64,000 nt of DNA. Origin: Cyprinodon diabolis (Eukaryota; Chordata; Actinopteri; Cyprinodontiformes; Cyprinodontidae). Position 1 is the stretch's first letter, and each line of letters begins with the position of its first letter. The notes beneath the pieces were generated by a model. It worked only from the letters and a program-made list of their open reading frames with translations, searched no databases and had not been told where the DNA came from. The stretch is taken from assembly GCA_030533445.1 (NCBI GenBank), contig CM060071.1, positions 4,446,520-4,510,519 of the forward strand. Reading direction: 5' to 3'. Shown in pieces: positions 42,554 through 54,640 of the stretch. The position numbers and the translations under genes were made by a program.

Positions 42554-44788
42554 GAAAACAGTAAAAAAAAATATATAACCCTAACCGTAAAACACTGTTT
42601 ACACAAATGCAGTGAATATATGAAGCTCTTCGTTATAAAATGTAAAATATGCAGGGGTTTGTAAATAAGCATGTGTCACAAGCAGTTATGTATTTTTGTT
42701 CTTATGCTATGCTGTTCCTGTGCTAGAGGAAGCATCCAGGCTCATTTTCTTACCTACTTCTTTACCTGCAGCGGTCACCGAGTTTACATCCCCCTCATGT
42801 GTTCCCTCCTCTCTCTTAACCACATTTCCTGTTAACCTACTTTCAAATAATAAAGGTCACTAATGCCAATAAAGTAAAAAAAAAAAAAAAGCACTCATTT
42901 TTTTTGTTTTGGAAAGAACTCTTTTGTGTTTATAATTATATGTGTGAATGGGTTGCTGTTTAAGAATGCCTGCGGGTAGATTCCCTCCCTCATCCATGGT
43001 TTTATAATAGCTCACCACATCAGGTAAATGTTCATAAAATATATCTGGCATCTTGTGAAGTAAGATAATAAGCATGAACTACATTAGCTGCCAGTGAACT
43101 GATATAAAACAGGCAGCCTGTTGGATCTGACGCTTATTTAACGCCTTCCTTTATCCCCAAAAGGCGCCTGGAGGCTGAGTAAACTGGACCCCGTCTCCAT
43201 GGGGAAGCTCCTATAAAACCGGACTGTTATAAAGTCTCTCCCTATGAGGCAACCTTCATTTCCTCTGTCCAGGCTAACTCTTGGAGGTTGTTGCAGTTTC
43301 ATTAGCTGAGAGACTCTTAGGAAAAGGTTTCACCTTCAATTAAAACCGGGACCTGTTGCTAACTAAGAAGATTTAAATTATAAAATGAATAAAGTAAAAG
43401 TTTTAGAAAAGAATGACACACCAAGTAGCTGTCAGACACTGTGAAGAGCAGCTTTTCTAACCTGTTAAGGTGAACTGTAAAACCAACCAATTTCAGATAA
43501 CCAACCTCCCAATGATACAGTAATCATAAAAAATAAGAATATTATCGATTAATTAGGGTTATTAGGGTGATCTTCTTGGTCATTCGTTTTTTCGCCTAGT
43601 TATTGAACCCCCTCTAAAATTCCTTCAAAAACTACAAGCAGATTAAAGTTCATTTTAGACATTCTGTTTCTCTATATGCAGACGACTTGTTCCTTTTTAT
43701 TTCAAATTTCCTTATTCTTTTCATCTCTGCCATTCCATTTTCTTACTCCTTTGGTTGCTTTTCATGATTTATTCATTTATTTTTAAATAAAGGAAGAAAA
43801 AAACTGAAAAAAAACACTTTTTATGACCTCACCGTTGCAAAAGTCGGGAGCCATTTGCCTTCTTAGATTCAAAGTGCCAAACAAGCACAAATTCCAAAAA
43901 AGAAAAAAACAAAACAAAAAACATTCCAGTGGACTTTCATTGCTTTATTTTTCTCCATTTTAGGAAGTTAATTTTTATTACATTTTGCATCTCAAATATC
44001 TTACAGCTACAAAATATCTCACTGCAGAGTTTTAAATAAATTAAATATGATTTACACAATACCCTCAGTTTTGGGAACTTTGTTTTCACTATTCTTAACC
44101 CCTTCAATACCATTTCTCCAGATCTAATAGATCTAAGTTTGTATTCGATAGTCTGCCTCAGTTGTCATGTTTAATAAAGGGCTCTGTAGAAACTTCTATA
44201 AAATTTGTTTGAAAAATTCAAATAAGACAAATAAATATAATGAATGATTTTTGGGGGGAAAACAAAACTGAAAATATAGTAAAGTTACTTTTAAAACCTT
44301 TTTTGTCTCAAATGAAATATTTTTCAAAGTTTTATTTCTGGATTTCATTTTTTTTTTATTATTTGAATCAACAAAACATGTTTCTTGCTAAAAACAATAA
44401 TGTAACAACATTGACACCATCCCAGGCTGGATGGACACATGTTTTGGTAAAGAAAATCCACACTTATGCTGGAAATGCATTACAAACATAAAAAAGATTT
44501 TCACAAAGAAAACATACTTTTTATGGAAGCTCCAGTTTTTTTTTAACTTATCAAATGCTTAGAAGTCCTGAAAACGCGTGTTTTTCTCTGCTTCCCTGAT
44601 TACATGAGCTGCTCCCCCACATCAATACCGACATTCCTCTCAGACTGACTGAGCATAGACATGAGCAAGACTTTGCAAGCTTAACAAAACCCTCCACAAA
44701 TGATAAAAAAGTATGGGGTACAACTGAAGGTTAGGTTTAGTAAAATGTGCAACGCAAACAGAACTATATACACACACTGACAGGAATA
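42554..44788. other. Presumed intron 1, no feature seen
   Basis: AT-rich, poly-A and poly-T runs (for example near 42880 and 44350). No exon or element supported. Confidence 0.45.
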
Positions 44789-46400
44789 CAGGTGCTGGTC
44801 ATAAAATTAGAATATCATGAAAAAGTAGATTGATTTCAGTAATTCCATTTAAAAAGTGAAACTTGTATATTATATTCATACATTACATACAAACTCATAT
44901 ATTTCAGATGTTTATTTTGTTTAATTTTGATGATTACAAATGACAACAAATGAAAATCTCAAATTCATCATATCAGAAAATTAGAATATTACTGAAGACC
45001 AATAAAAACAAAGGATTTATAGAAATGTTGGCCAACTGAAAAGTATGAACATGAAAAGTATGAGCATGTACAGCACTCAGTATTTAGTTGGGCCTCCTTT
45101 GGCCTGTATTACTGCAGCAATGCGGCGTGGCATGGAGTCGATCAGTCTGTGGCACTGCTCAGGTGTTATGATAGCCCAGGTTGCTCTAATAGTGGCTTTT
45201 AGCTCTTCTGAATTGTTGGGTCTGGTGTATTGCATCTTCTTCTTCACAATACCCCATAGATTTTCTATGGGGTTAAGGTCAGGAGAGTTTGCTGGCCAAT
45301 TAAGAACAGGGATACCATGGTCCTTCAACCAGGTACTGGTAGCTTTGGCACTGTGTGCAGGTGCCAAGTCCTGTTGGAAAATGAAATCTGCATCTCCAAA
45401 AAGTTGGTCAGCTGCAGGAAGCATGAAGTGCTCTAAAACTTCCTGGTATGTGGCTGCGTTGACCCTGGACCTCAGAAAACACAATGGACCAACACCAGCA
45501 GATGACATGGCACCCCAAACCATCACTGACTGTGGAAACTTTACACTGGACTTCAAGCAACGTGGATGAAGTGCCTCTCTTCTTTTCCTCCAGACTCTGG
45601 GACCTTGATTTCCAAAGGAAATGCAAAATTTACTTTCATCAGAGAACATGACTTTGGACCACTCACCAGCAGTCCAGTCCTGTTTCTCTTTAGCCCAGGC
45701 AAGACGCTTCTGACGCTGTCTGTGGTTCAAGAGTGGCTTGACACAAGGAATGCGACAGCAGAAACCCATGTCTTTCATACGTCTGTGTGTGGTGGTTCTT
45801 GAAGCACTCACTCCAGCTGCAGTCCACTCTTTGTGAATCTCCCCCACATTTTTGAATGGGTTTTGTTTCACAATCCTCTCCAGGGTGCGGTTATCTCTCT
45901 TGCTTGTACACTTTTTTCGACCACATCTTTTCCTTCCCTTCGCCTCTCTATTAATGTGCTTGGACACTGAGCTCTGTGAACAGCCAGCCTCTTTAGCGAT
46001 GACCTTTTGTGTCTTGCCCTCCTTGTGCAAGGTGTCGATGGTCGTCTTTTGGACAACTGTCAAGTCAGCAGTCTTCCCCATGATTGTGTAGCCTATAGAA
46101 CTAGACTGAAAGACCATTTAAAGGCTTTTGCAGGTGGTTTGAGTTAATTAGCTGATTAGAGTGTGGCACCAGGGGCCATCAATTTTGAACCTTTTCACAA
46201 TATTCTAATTTTCTGATATGATGAATTTGAGATTTTCATTTGTTGTCATTTGTAATCATCAAAATTAAACAAAATAAACATCTGAAATATATGAGTTTGT
46301 ATGTAATGTATGAATATAATATACAAGTTTCACTTTTTAAATGGAATTACTGAAATCAATCTACTTTTTCATGATATTCTAATTTTATGACCAGCACCTG
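44789..46400 (-). mobile_element. Tc1/mariner family B, copy B1, intact
   Basis: 1612 bp with about 202-bp terminal inverted repeats (start CAGGTGCTGGTCATAAAATT) and TA on both sides (44787-44788, 46401-46402). Each arm has an outer and an inner copy of AAATTAGAATAT, the IR/DR layout known from Sleeping Beauty-type elements. It appears identical to B2 at 52288-53899. Confidence 0.95.
45077..46081 (-). CDS. Tc1-type DD34E transposase (copy B1)
   Basis: 334 residues, full length for Tc1. N-terminal helix-turn-helix at about 22-42 (KTQKVIAKEAGCSQSSVSKH), a GRKR motif at 49-52, then a second DNA-binding segment. The catalytic triad is D148 (FSDESKF), D238 (FQQDLAPAH) and E273 (LNPIENLW), 34 residues between the last two. 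The ATG at 46081 (MGKTADLTVV) is chosen as start because family proteins begin with MGKT; the open frame extends 12 codons upstream. No disabling change is visible. A frame of up to 174 codons on the opposite strand is a shadow. Confidence 0.95.
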   Translation of the reverse strand: MGKTADLTVVQKTTIDTLHKEGKTQKVIAKEAGCSQSSVSKHINREAKGRKRCGRKKCTSKRDNRTLERIVKQNPFKNVGEIHKEWTAAGVSASRTTTHRRMKDMGFCCRIPCVKPLLNHRQRQKRLAWAKEKQDWTAGEWSKVMFSDESKFCISFGNQGPRVWRKRREALHPRCLKSSVKFPQSVMVWGAMSSAGVGPLCFLRSRVNAATYQEVLEHFMLPAADQLFGDADFIFQQDLAPAHSAKATSTWLKDHGIPVLNWPANSPDLNPIENLWGIVKKKMQYTRPNNSEELKATIRATWAIITPEQCHRLIDSMPRRIAAVIQAKGGPTKY

Positions 46401-47700
46401 TAGGCCCTCTGAGCTGAAGTAACAGCAGGATCCAGCATCTTGTTCCATCACAGCAACAGAGTAGTAGAGGAATTAAGGATAAGTTCTTGGTATTTTTTTT
46501 AACACAAGGTTAATCTGAGGACTTTGGTTTTTCTTCTGCTTATCTTTAATTCCCCCACTGTGGTGATTACTGTTTGTTCTGGAAAGGTTTGAGGGTCTGA
46601 GGCAGCTTACGGTCGTGGGACTGAGGCTTTGTTTGCAGTTTCACTCACCTGTCCAAACAATGTTGGGAGAGGAAGTGGCTCGTTTTGTTATGTGAGTCTT
46701 GATAAAAACCATTAGATTCCGCTAAAATCCCTTGATCTAATTTTAATGAACTGAGCTGAGCCCTAAAGGTTTTGCGGTTTTGAAGATTTAAATGCTGAGA
46801 GTTAAAGGTTTTAAGAATCAGCGGTGTCCCAATTTGCCAACTGAACGATTCAAACTTCGTAAGGGCTGAGGTTATGTAAGAGATTTCTTTAAAGACTGAT
46901 GACAGCATTTTTTTTTTTACTTTCGTAGGAACAGAATGGAAAACATATGTCTGCTTGGTACCATTTGGTTCGAGCAAATAAAACAAAAAACAAAAAAACA
47001 AAACAAAGGATGATCAAAGTAAGAATGGAAGAAGTGAGGCTTAATATGCTGGTGGCAGTGAGATAAATCAGTTGTCAGCACTTTTTTCTCCCAAAAGGAA
47101 CTTCCCAGTGATTCATTGACCATTTCTCTGACAAAGTTAAAACTCTGGTCCACTTCAGTTGTCTAAATTCAATAGGATTGTCCAACACATGAAACTCTGA
47201 TATATGACTCTATTAACAGCTTTGCTAAAGTACTAACCAAACATTTTTACCATTTAAAACCAGAGGCTTGAGTGAAAAGCAACAACTTACCAAACATTTT
47301 GTTCTCTACTTTGGTCCATTACAGTTAATATCTTTCAATCAGTTTCTAGCTCTGGTATTTTGTACTGTATGTTTCCTCCAACGAGCTTTGTCTTTGCAGG
47401 AATGTTAAGGATTTTGACCAATTCCTCTTCCAATCACCCTGACAAACTTACATGTCAGTAAATAAAGCACATCTCCCCACAGCATGACACTATCTTCACT
47501 ATGGAGATAATGATTCTAGATATGTTGAAGTTAGTGTTCAGCCGTAGTCACAGAGGAAAACGTTCAGTTTTGGTATGAGCTGACCAAATTAACTTATTCT
47601 TAGACAATCAACCTGATAATTCCGTTGAACATTGTGGAGCCTGGTTCATAAAAAAGATTTAGATCTGATCAACTGACCAGGATTTGCTGGCTGAATAGAT
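46401..47700. other. Presumed intron 1, no feature seen
   Basis: No coding exon, RNA gene or repeat supported between Tc1 copy B1 and the minisatellite. Confidence 0.45.
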
Positions 47701-48363
47701 TGGCTGCAAGCTGGAAGGGCTCCACATAGCTGAACAGGCTGGTGGCAGGCTGAAAGAGCCCAACATGGCTGAACAGGCTGGTGGTAGGCTGAAAGAGCCC
47801 AACATGGCTGAACAGGCTGGTGGCGGGCTGAAAGAGCCCAACATGGCTGAACAGGCTGGTGGCGGACAGAAAGGGCCCAACATAGCTGAACAGGCTGGTG
47901 GCAGGCTGAAAAAGCCCAACATGGCTGAACAGGCTGGTGGCAGGCTGAAAGGGCCCAGTATGGCTGAACAGGCTGGTGGCAGGCTGAAAGAGCCCAATAT
48001 GGCTTAACAGGCTGGTGGCGGGCTGAAAGGGCCCAACATGGTTGAACAGGCTGGTGGCAGGCTAAATAGGCCCAACATGGCTGAACAGGCTAGTGGCAGG
48101 CTGAATAGGCCCAACATGACTGAACAGGCTGGTGGCAGGCTGAAAGGGCCCAACATGGCTGAACAGGCTGGTGGCAGGCTGAATAAGCCCAACATGGCTG
48201 AACAGGCTAGTGGCAGGCTGAATAGGCCCAACATGGCTTAACAGGCTGGTGGCAGGCTGAAAGGGTCCAACATGGCTGAACAGGCTGGTGGCAGGCTGAA
48301 AGGGCCCAACATGGCTGAGCGGCTGGTGGGAGGCTGAAAGGGCCCAACATGGCTGAACAGGCA
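47701..48363. repeat. 39-bp minisatellite, about 17 units
   Basis: The unit is CAGGCTGGTGGCAGGCTGAA followed by AGAGCCCAACATGGCTGAA. Units differ by a few substitutions (GGTGG/AGTGG, AAAGAG/AATAGG). Because 39 is a multiple of three, frames stay open on both strands (for example 47659-47997 minus, 47765-48007 plus). I see no start context, splice site or homology that would make it coding. Confidence 0.93.
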
Positions 48364-50139
48364 TGGATTCAGACAGTTATAATTGTGCACCAGAAAAGGA
48401 CATTTATGTCCATTTCTGTCCCTGTAAATATTTTGACTTCCTCTCATGAGATGAGATCAAATATGCTCTAGGCTCATTTACCAATGGTGAAACAGCTTTT
48501 TAGATCAGCACTAACAGGATATACCAAAGCACCAGCTAACTGTGGTGCTGTTAGATGCTAACGGTTAGCCTGCAGAAGAAGTATTCTCACTAACAGTCTC
48601 TACTACTGTACTGTGATTGGACAGGATCCGAACGGTAGTACTTAGTTTGGAAAAACAGATATGCCTCAAGCATCAGTCAAACTTAAAATTGTAGTTATGC
48701 AGTTAAACTGTGGTTTTTGCTGCCTTATCTGCTAACTTGCTGCATTTCCTTTAAAAGTTGTCATAGAAGGACAGTTCAATTCCTGTGACACTGCACTCCT
48801 GCAGTGTTTGCAGTTCCTCCAAACAGTGACAGAACACAATGTATAATATTTTATTAATTTTTCTTACTTTGGGTTCCTACTTAGCAGACTGTTAGTGCCA
48901 CTCCCTCCTCCCCCGCTCTCAATCGATCTTTAGCAACACATTTTATAGAGAGGTAGACTTTGGCAGCAAGGTGTCTCGCTGAATATAAAAACCTGAATGC
49001 CAAACAAACTTTATTTTAGTTCTTGCTACCTTGATAACAACAACAAATGTTGGTTCTTGTGCCGTATAGCAGCCTTTAGTCAATGGTGTCAAAACACAGC
49101 AGTGTTCCCAAGAGCTACTTCCTTTCTAATTTCAAAATAAGAGCTTCTACCACAGATAGAACAGGATACACGATCTCACAATATTAAGCCAAATCATTGT
49201 AGTTTAGCCATTTTTAAAGGACACCATCAAAGCAAATAAACCTTTAAAGCTCCTTATCTGTACATATTCATCTTATCCTTCTAATAGAATTTTTGCTTTA
49301 TGTCCAAAACACAATAAATTCTCACAATAAACTCTCCCTAAACCTAATAAATGTGAAACTACTTTAACTACCTTATTAAACTGGTTGGTGGTAATGGACT
49401 GCTTAACTGTTCTTGGCATCTCTCAAACAAATTCAGTTACTCATTATTGTATAATAAATTTTCTACATGGAACTGTTCTGTTCTCTCCCATCCCTCCCAA
49501 CCAACGAGAATGACCTTCTCTCCAAGATTCTTCCAGTCTGATGACGTGTGAGAAACTTCTCCACCACCATGAAATCATAGAAGTTGAAGCCAGTCTCACA
49601 GCAAAGGCATCAAAAGAAAACACACCCCACCTCCGGCGAGTGGGCAGTCTGCCACTGTAGCAGTGCCTGTACCCACACCACCCCAGGATGCAGCCAATGA
49701 CCGTTCTCCACTTAAACTGAGTGGGCACATGGATTTATTTGTTCAGAACCGCTAACCGACCTTTACAGCAGTTGCACAAATCAAACTGTTTAGGGGATGA
49801 TTGCTGCCCTAATGCCCGGCAACTCTTCCAAAACCACGAGAAATTGCTGGGTGAAAACTGCCTGATACAAGTTGTTTGAGGGTTAGCAGATTGGGTTGAA
49901 TGGATCTTTATTTTCCAGCCTCAGTGTGCACTCTGTTGCACACTTCATATGGAATGGAAGCAGACACTTGAATTAAATGGAAGACTTAAATCTTCTTGTT
50001 CCTTAAAACCTTAAAGACGGAAGTATGATGATTTACCGTGAGCGACTTCCTGCTGTAAACACAAAAGCCAATTTTTGGATAGCGCCCTCAGCAGAGCAGT
50101 TATTCCACAGCCAGAGTGTATTCAGACACATCTAAAATA
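48364..50139. other. Presumed intron 1, no feature seen
   Basis: No repeat or gene supported. A 94-codon minus frame at 49444-49728 has no recognisable motif. Confidence 0.4.
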
Positions 50140-51387
50140 CACTATATTGCCAAAAGTATTTGCTCACCCATCCAAATTATTGGAATCAGGTGTTCCAATC
50201 ACTTCCATGGCCACAGGTGTATAAATTCAAGCACCTAGGCATGCAGACTGTTTTTACAAACATTTGTGAAAGAATGGGTCGCTCTCAGGAGCTCAGTGAA
50301 TTCCAGCGTGGAACTGTGATAGGATGCCACCTGTGCAACAAATCCAGTCGTGAAATTTCCTCGCTCCTAAATATTCCACAGTCAACTGTCAGCTGTATTA
50401 TAAGAAAATGGAAGTGTTTGGGAACGACAGCAACTCAGCCACGAAGTGGTAGGCCACGTAAACTGACGGAGCGGGGTCAGCGGATGCTGAAGCGCATAGT
50501 GCGAAGAGGTCGCCAACTTTCTGCAGAGTCAATCACTACAGACCTCCAAACTTCATGTGGCCTTCAGATTAGCTCAAGAACAGTGCGCAGAGAGCTTCAT
50601 GGAATGGGTTTCCATGGTCGAGCAGCTGCATCCAAGCCATACATAACCAAGTGCAATGCAAAGCGTCGGATGCGGTGGTGTAAAGCACGCCGCCACTGGA
50701 CTCTAGAGCAGTGGAGACGCGTTCTCTGGAGTGACGAATCGCGCTTCTCCATCTGGCAATCTGATGGACGGGTCTGGGTTTGGCGGTTGCCAGGAGAACG
50801 GTACTTGTCTGACTGCATTGTGCCAAGTGTAAAGTTTGGTGGAGGGGGGATTATGGTGTGGGGTTGTTTTTCAGGAGCTGGGCTTGGCCCCTTAGTTCCA
50901 GTGAAAGGAACTCTGAATGCTTCAGCATACCAAGACATTTTGGACAATTCCATGCTCCCAACTTTGTGGGAACAGTTTGGAGCTGGCCCCTTCCTCTTCC
51001 AACATGACTGTGCACCAGTGCACAAAGCAAGGTCCATAAAGACATGGATGACAGAGTCTGGTGTGGATGAACTTGACTGGCCTGCACAGAGTCCTGACCT
51101 CAACCCGATAGAACACCTTTGGGATGAATTAGAGCGGAGACTGAGAGCCAGGCCTTCTCGTCCAACATCAGTGTGCGACCTCACAAATGCGCTTCTGGAA
51201 GAATGGTCAAAAATTCCCATAAACACACTCCTAAACCTTGTGGACAGCCTTCCCAGAAGAGTTGAAGCTGTTCTAGCTGCAAAGGGTGGACCGACGTCAT
51301 ATTGAACCCTATGGATTAGGAACGGGATGTCACTTAAGCTCATATGTGAGTCAAGGCAGGTGAGCAAATACTTTTGGCAATATAGTG
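50140..51387 (+). mobile_element. Tc1/mariner family A, copy A2, intact
   Basis: 1248 bp between TA dinucleotides (50138-50139, 51388-51389). Same 29-bp inverted termini and same length as A1, with flanks that are different (AAAA/TTTACAGG). By eye the two copies agree throughout. Confidence 0.96.
50274..51305 (+). CDS. Tc1-type DD34E transposase (copy A2)
   Basis: The 343-residue product has the same sequence as that of A1, including the triad D154, D245, E280 and the GRPR motif. It is uninterrupted. It lies between the two family B copies in presumed intron 1, on the opposite strand to antxr1 and to the B transposases. Expression would depend on a promoter inside the element, since its terminus is only about 134 bp from the start codon; none can be demonstrated. 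Confidence 0.95.
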   Translation: MGRSQELSEFQRGTVIGCHLCNKSSREISSLLNIPQSTVSCIIRKWKCLGTTATQPRSGRPRKLTERGQRMLKRIVRRGRQLSAESITTDLQTSCGLQISSRTVRRELHGMGFHGRAAASKPYITKCNAKRRMRWCKARRHWTLEQWRRVLWSDESRFSIWQSDGRVWVWRLPGERYLSDCIVPSVKFGGGGIMVWGCFSGAGLGPLVPVKGTLNASAYQDILDNSMLPTLWEQFGAGPFLFQHDCAPVHKARSIKTWMTESGVDELDWPAQSPDLNPIEHLWDELERRLRARPSRPTSVCDLTNALLEEWSKIPINTLLNLVDSLPRRVEAVLAAKGGPTSY

Positions 51388-52287
51388 TATTTACAGGCTG
51401 CAGCTGTGCTTCGGGTTTTCCACTGACTCGGCTGGATTCAGGCAACGTGACTCAAAGTCACATCAATGAGCTAACTTGTGGCTGCAGGAGGAAGACTCTG
51501 TGTTTAGAGTGGAAATGTTAAAGTAAAACCAGCTAAGACAAAACTGGTAGAAGGGGGATTAGAAGTTAAGAAAGGCTGGAATGAATACTTAGAGCTGTTT
51601 AATGCTTTACGGTAAAACAACAATCGTAGAAAACAACTTCTCAGGGTCGTTCAGCAGAATCAAACTAAATAGCAAACAAGGACCCAGTCATCCTGAATCA
51701 GCAAAGTTACATCATATTATGGCTCCTTCCCAATTCATCCAACTGCAGCTCTTAGCTCCTGTTCCTTCACCTTTCAACAATAAGAACTCATTCCTCGGCA
51801 GGAAAGGATTTCCGGACTGCTATTTGAATCTGGACAGCCTTCAACCTCAAATTAGGACTACAGCTGTCTAAAAAATAGACTAAAATCTACATAAATGCAG
51901 CTAAAAATGGAAGAAAAGGGTTGCACATTGTATGTGTGAAGGAATTAGGTATTTTTGTTAGCGTCTCTAAGGTAGGCTGTATTTAGGCCTATATGTCCTG
52001 ACACACAAAGGATTGTAGGAAACTGTATAGCTCCTATAAGTAAGATAGGAATGTCAGGGGGCCCTATGCTAAATTACCTGTCAATAGACTGAGACTTAAA
52101 CTTAGACAACTTTTATTTTATTTTGTACAGCTATCATGACATTTCCATTTCTTAAAGTAGTTTGCTTTTCAGCACTTATGCCACTTTCAGACCAAATGCT
52201 TTTTGACGTCAGGTATAGCTTTACATGCAAAGAACACTGCTTAAAAAAAAATTTCTGGGAAAACTCAAATAACACATCGTAGATCTA
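51388..52287. other. Spacer between Tc1 copies A2 and B2, no feature seen
   Basis: About 900 bp of unremarkable intron sequence. Confidence 0.45.
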
Positions 52288-53899
52288 CAGGTGCTGGTCA
52301 TAAAATTAGAATATCATGAAAAAGTAGATTGATTTCAGTAATTCCATTTAAAAAGTGAAACTTGTATATTATATTCATACATTACATACAAACTCATATA
52401 TTTCAGATGTTTATTTTGTTTAATTTTGATGATTACAAATGACAACAAATGAAAATCTCAAATTCATCATATCAGAAAATTAGAATATTACTGAAGACCA
52501 ATAAAAACAAAGGATTTATAGAAATGTTGGCCAACTGAAAAGTATGAACATGAAAAGTATGAGCATGTACAGCACTCAGTATTTAGTTGGGCCTCCTTTG
52601 GCCTGTATTACTGCAGCAATGCGGCGTGGCATGGAGTCGATCAGTCTGTGGCACTGCTCAGGTGTTATGATAGCCCAGGTTGCTCTAATAGTGGCTTTTA
52701 GCTCTTCTGAATTGTTGGGTCTGGTGTATTGCATCTTCTTCTTCACAATACCCCATAGATTTTCTATGGGGTTAAGGTCAGGAGAGTTTGCTGGCCAATT
52801 AAGAACAGGGATACCATGGTCCTTCAACCAGGTACTGGTAGCTTTGGCACTGTGTGCAGGTGCCAAGTCCTGTTGGAAAATGAAATCTGCATCTCCAAAA
52901 AGTTGGTCAGCTGCAGGAAGCATGAAGTGCTCTAAAACTTCCTGGTATGTGGCTGCGTTGACCCTGGACCTCAGAAAACACAATGGACCAACACCAGCAG
53001 ATGACATGGCACCCCAAACCATCACTGACTGTGGAAACTTTACACTGGACTTCAAGCAACGTGGATGAAGTGCCTCTCTTCTTTTCCTCCAGACTCTGGG
53101 ACCTTGATTTCCAAAGGAAATGCAAAATTTACTTTCATCAGAGAACATGACTTTGGACCACTCACCAGCAGTCCAGTCCTGTTTCTCTTTAGCCCAGGCA
53201 AGACGCTTCTGACGCTGTCTGTGGTTCAAGAGTGGCTTGACACAAGGAATGCGACAGCAGAAACCCATGTCTTTCATACGTCTGTGTGTGGTGGTTCTTG
53301 AAGCACTCACTCCAGCTGCAGTCCACTCTTTGTGAATCTCCCCCACATTTTTGAATGGGTTTTGTTTCACAATCCTCTCCAGGGTGCGGTTATCTCTCTT
53401 GCTTGTACACTTTTTTCGACCACATCTTTTCCTTCCCTTCGCCTCTCTATTAATGTGCTTGGACACTGAGCTCTGTGAACAGCCAGCCTCTTTAGCGATG
53501 ACCTTTTGTGTCTTGCCCTCCTTGTGCAAGGTGTCGATGGTCGTCTTTTGGACAACTGTCAAGTCAGCAGTCTTCCCCATGATTGTGTAGCCTATAGAAC
53601 TAGACTGAAAGACCATTTAAAGGCTTTTGCAGGTGGTTTGAGTTAATTAGCTGATTAGAGTGTGGCACCAGGGGCCATCAATTTTGAACCTTTTCACAAT
53701 ATTCTAATTTTCTGATATGATGAATTTGAGATTTTCATTTGTTGTCATTTGTAATCATCAAAATTAAACAAAATAAACATCTGAAATATATGAGTTTGTA
53801 TGTAATGTATGAATATAATATACAAGTTTCACTTTTTAAATGGAATTACTGAAATCAATCTACTTTTTCATGATATTCTAATTTTATGACCAGCACCTG
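52288..53899 (-). mobile_element. Tc1/mariner family B, copy B2, intact
   Basis: 1612 bp between TA dinucleotides (52286-52287, 53900-53901). It has the same orientation and length as B1, offset by 7499 bp, with unrelated flanks. The 202-bp arms and IR/DR layout are the same. Confidence 0.95.
52576..53580 (-). CDS. Tc1-type DD34E transposase (copy B2)
   Basis: The 334-residue product is identical to that of B1: D148, D238, E273, GRKR motif and MGKT start all present. No stop or frameshift. With B1 it forms two full-length candidate autonomous copies within 9.1 kb. Confidence 0.95.
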   Translation of the reverse strand: MGKTADLTVVQKTTIDTLHKEGKTQKVIAKEAGCSQSSVSKHINREAKGRKRCGRKKCTSKRDNRTLERIVKQNPFKNVGEIHKEWTAAGVSASRTTTHRRMKDMGFCCRIPCVKPLLNHRQRQKRLAWAKEKQDWTAGEWSKVMFSDESKFCISFGNQGPRVWRKRREALHPRCLKSSVKFPQSVMVWGAMSSAGVGPLCFLRSRVNAATYQEVLEHFMLPAADQLFGDADFIFQQDLAPAHSAKATSTWLKDHGIPVLNWPANSPDLNPIENLWGIVKKKMQYTRPNNSEELKATIRATWAIITPEQCHRLIDSMPRRIAAVIQAKGGPTKY

Positions 53900-54034
53900 T
53901 AAATGGATGAAATATTCTCATGAATACTTTTTGTTCTGAACGATGTTGAAGGCAGTAGATTGCTCTCCATTGTGTCTCCAGAGTCAGTCGCATCTTTCAC
54001 ATGTTCTCAGTGTAAACCTGAGAACAATGCAAAT

Positions 54035-54117
54035 CTGGTTGAACTGTAAAGTGCTTTGAGATGACTTGTGTTGTGAATTGGCACTATATAAATAAACTGA
54101 ATTGAATTGAAATTGAA
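54035..54117 (+). mobile_element. Retroelement 3' tail fragment
   Basis: CTGGTTGAACTGTAAAGTGC, GTTGTGAATTGGCACTATAT and AAATAAACTGAATTGAATTG match the end of the tail at 16549-16990. Only the last ~80 bp are present. It abuts the decayed transposase at 54118. Confidence 0.7.
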
Positions 54118-54640
54118 ACCTACTGTCATATGTGAAGAGTACAGCTGCCAGTGGAGAATTTGCCAATCGTGTTGTTCTCTGGCAAATGCCAAGCGTCCTG
54201 CATGGTGCTAGGCTGTGAGAACAACGCCCATCTGTGGACATCAGGCCTTCACACCATCCTCACAGAGTCAGTTTCTAACCGTCTGTTCAGACACATGCAC
54301 ATTTTAGGCCTGCTGGACGTGATTTTGCAGGGCTCTGGCAGTGCTCCACCTGTTCCTCCTTGCATAAATGTAGAAGTAGCAGTCCTGCTGCTGGGTTGTT
54401 GCCCTCCTACAGCCTTCCTCACGCTGTTGTATTAGCCTTTCTCCTCCTGGTAGCACCTCCAGCTGCTGGACACTACCCTGATGGACACAGCAAACCTTCT
54501 TGCCACAGCTGGTATTGATGAGCCATCCTGGATGAGCTTCACTATCTGAACCACTTGCGCGGGTTGTAGAGTCCATCTCGTGCTACCATGAGTGTGAAAG
54601 CACAACAAACTTTCAAAAGGGACCAATATCAGCCACAAAG
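54118..54640 (-). pseudogene. Tc1-like transposase remnant, N-terminal half (family D)
   Basis: On the minus strand: VVQIVKLIQDGSSIPAVARR then FAVSIRVVSSSWRCYQE, a helix-turn-helix; in a shifted frame QQQDCYFYIYARRNRWSTAR; then AFAREQHDWQILHW and a degraded LFTYDSRF where Tc1 proteins have LFTDESRF (the first catalytic Asp followed by Glu is lost). The rest of the catalytic domain is missing, replaced by the retroelement tail. Several frameshifts. Confidence 0.75.

Noticed and set aside
45045..45569. 174-codon plus-strand frame in Tc1 B1 (and its twin at 52544-53068)
   Set aside because: Antisense shadow of the DD34E transposase.
47701..48363. CRISPR-like array
   Set aside because: The units are contiguous without spacers and the DNA is vertebrate; it is a minisatellite.
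47659..48447. Repeat proteins of 13-residue units on both strands
   Set aside because: Open because the 39-bp minisatellite unit is a multiple of three; not supported as a gene.
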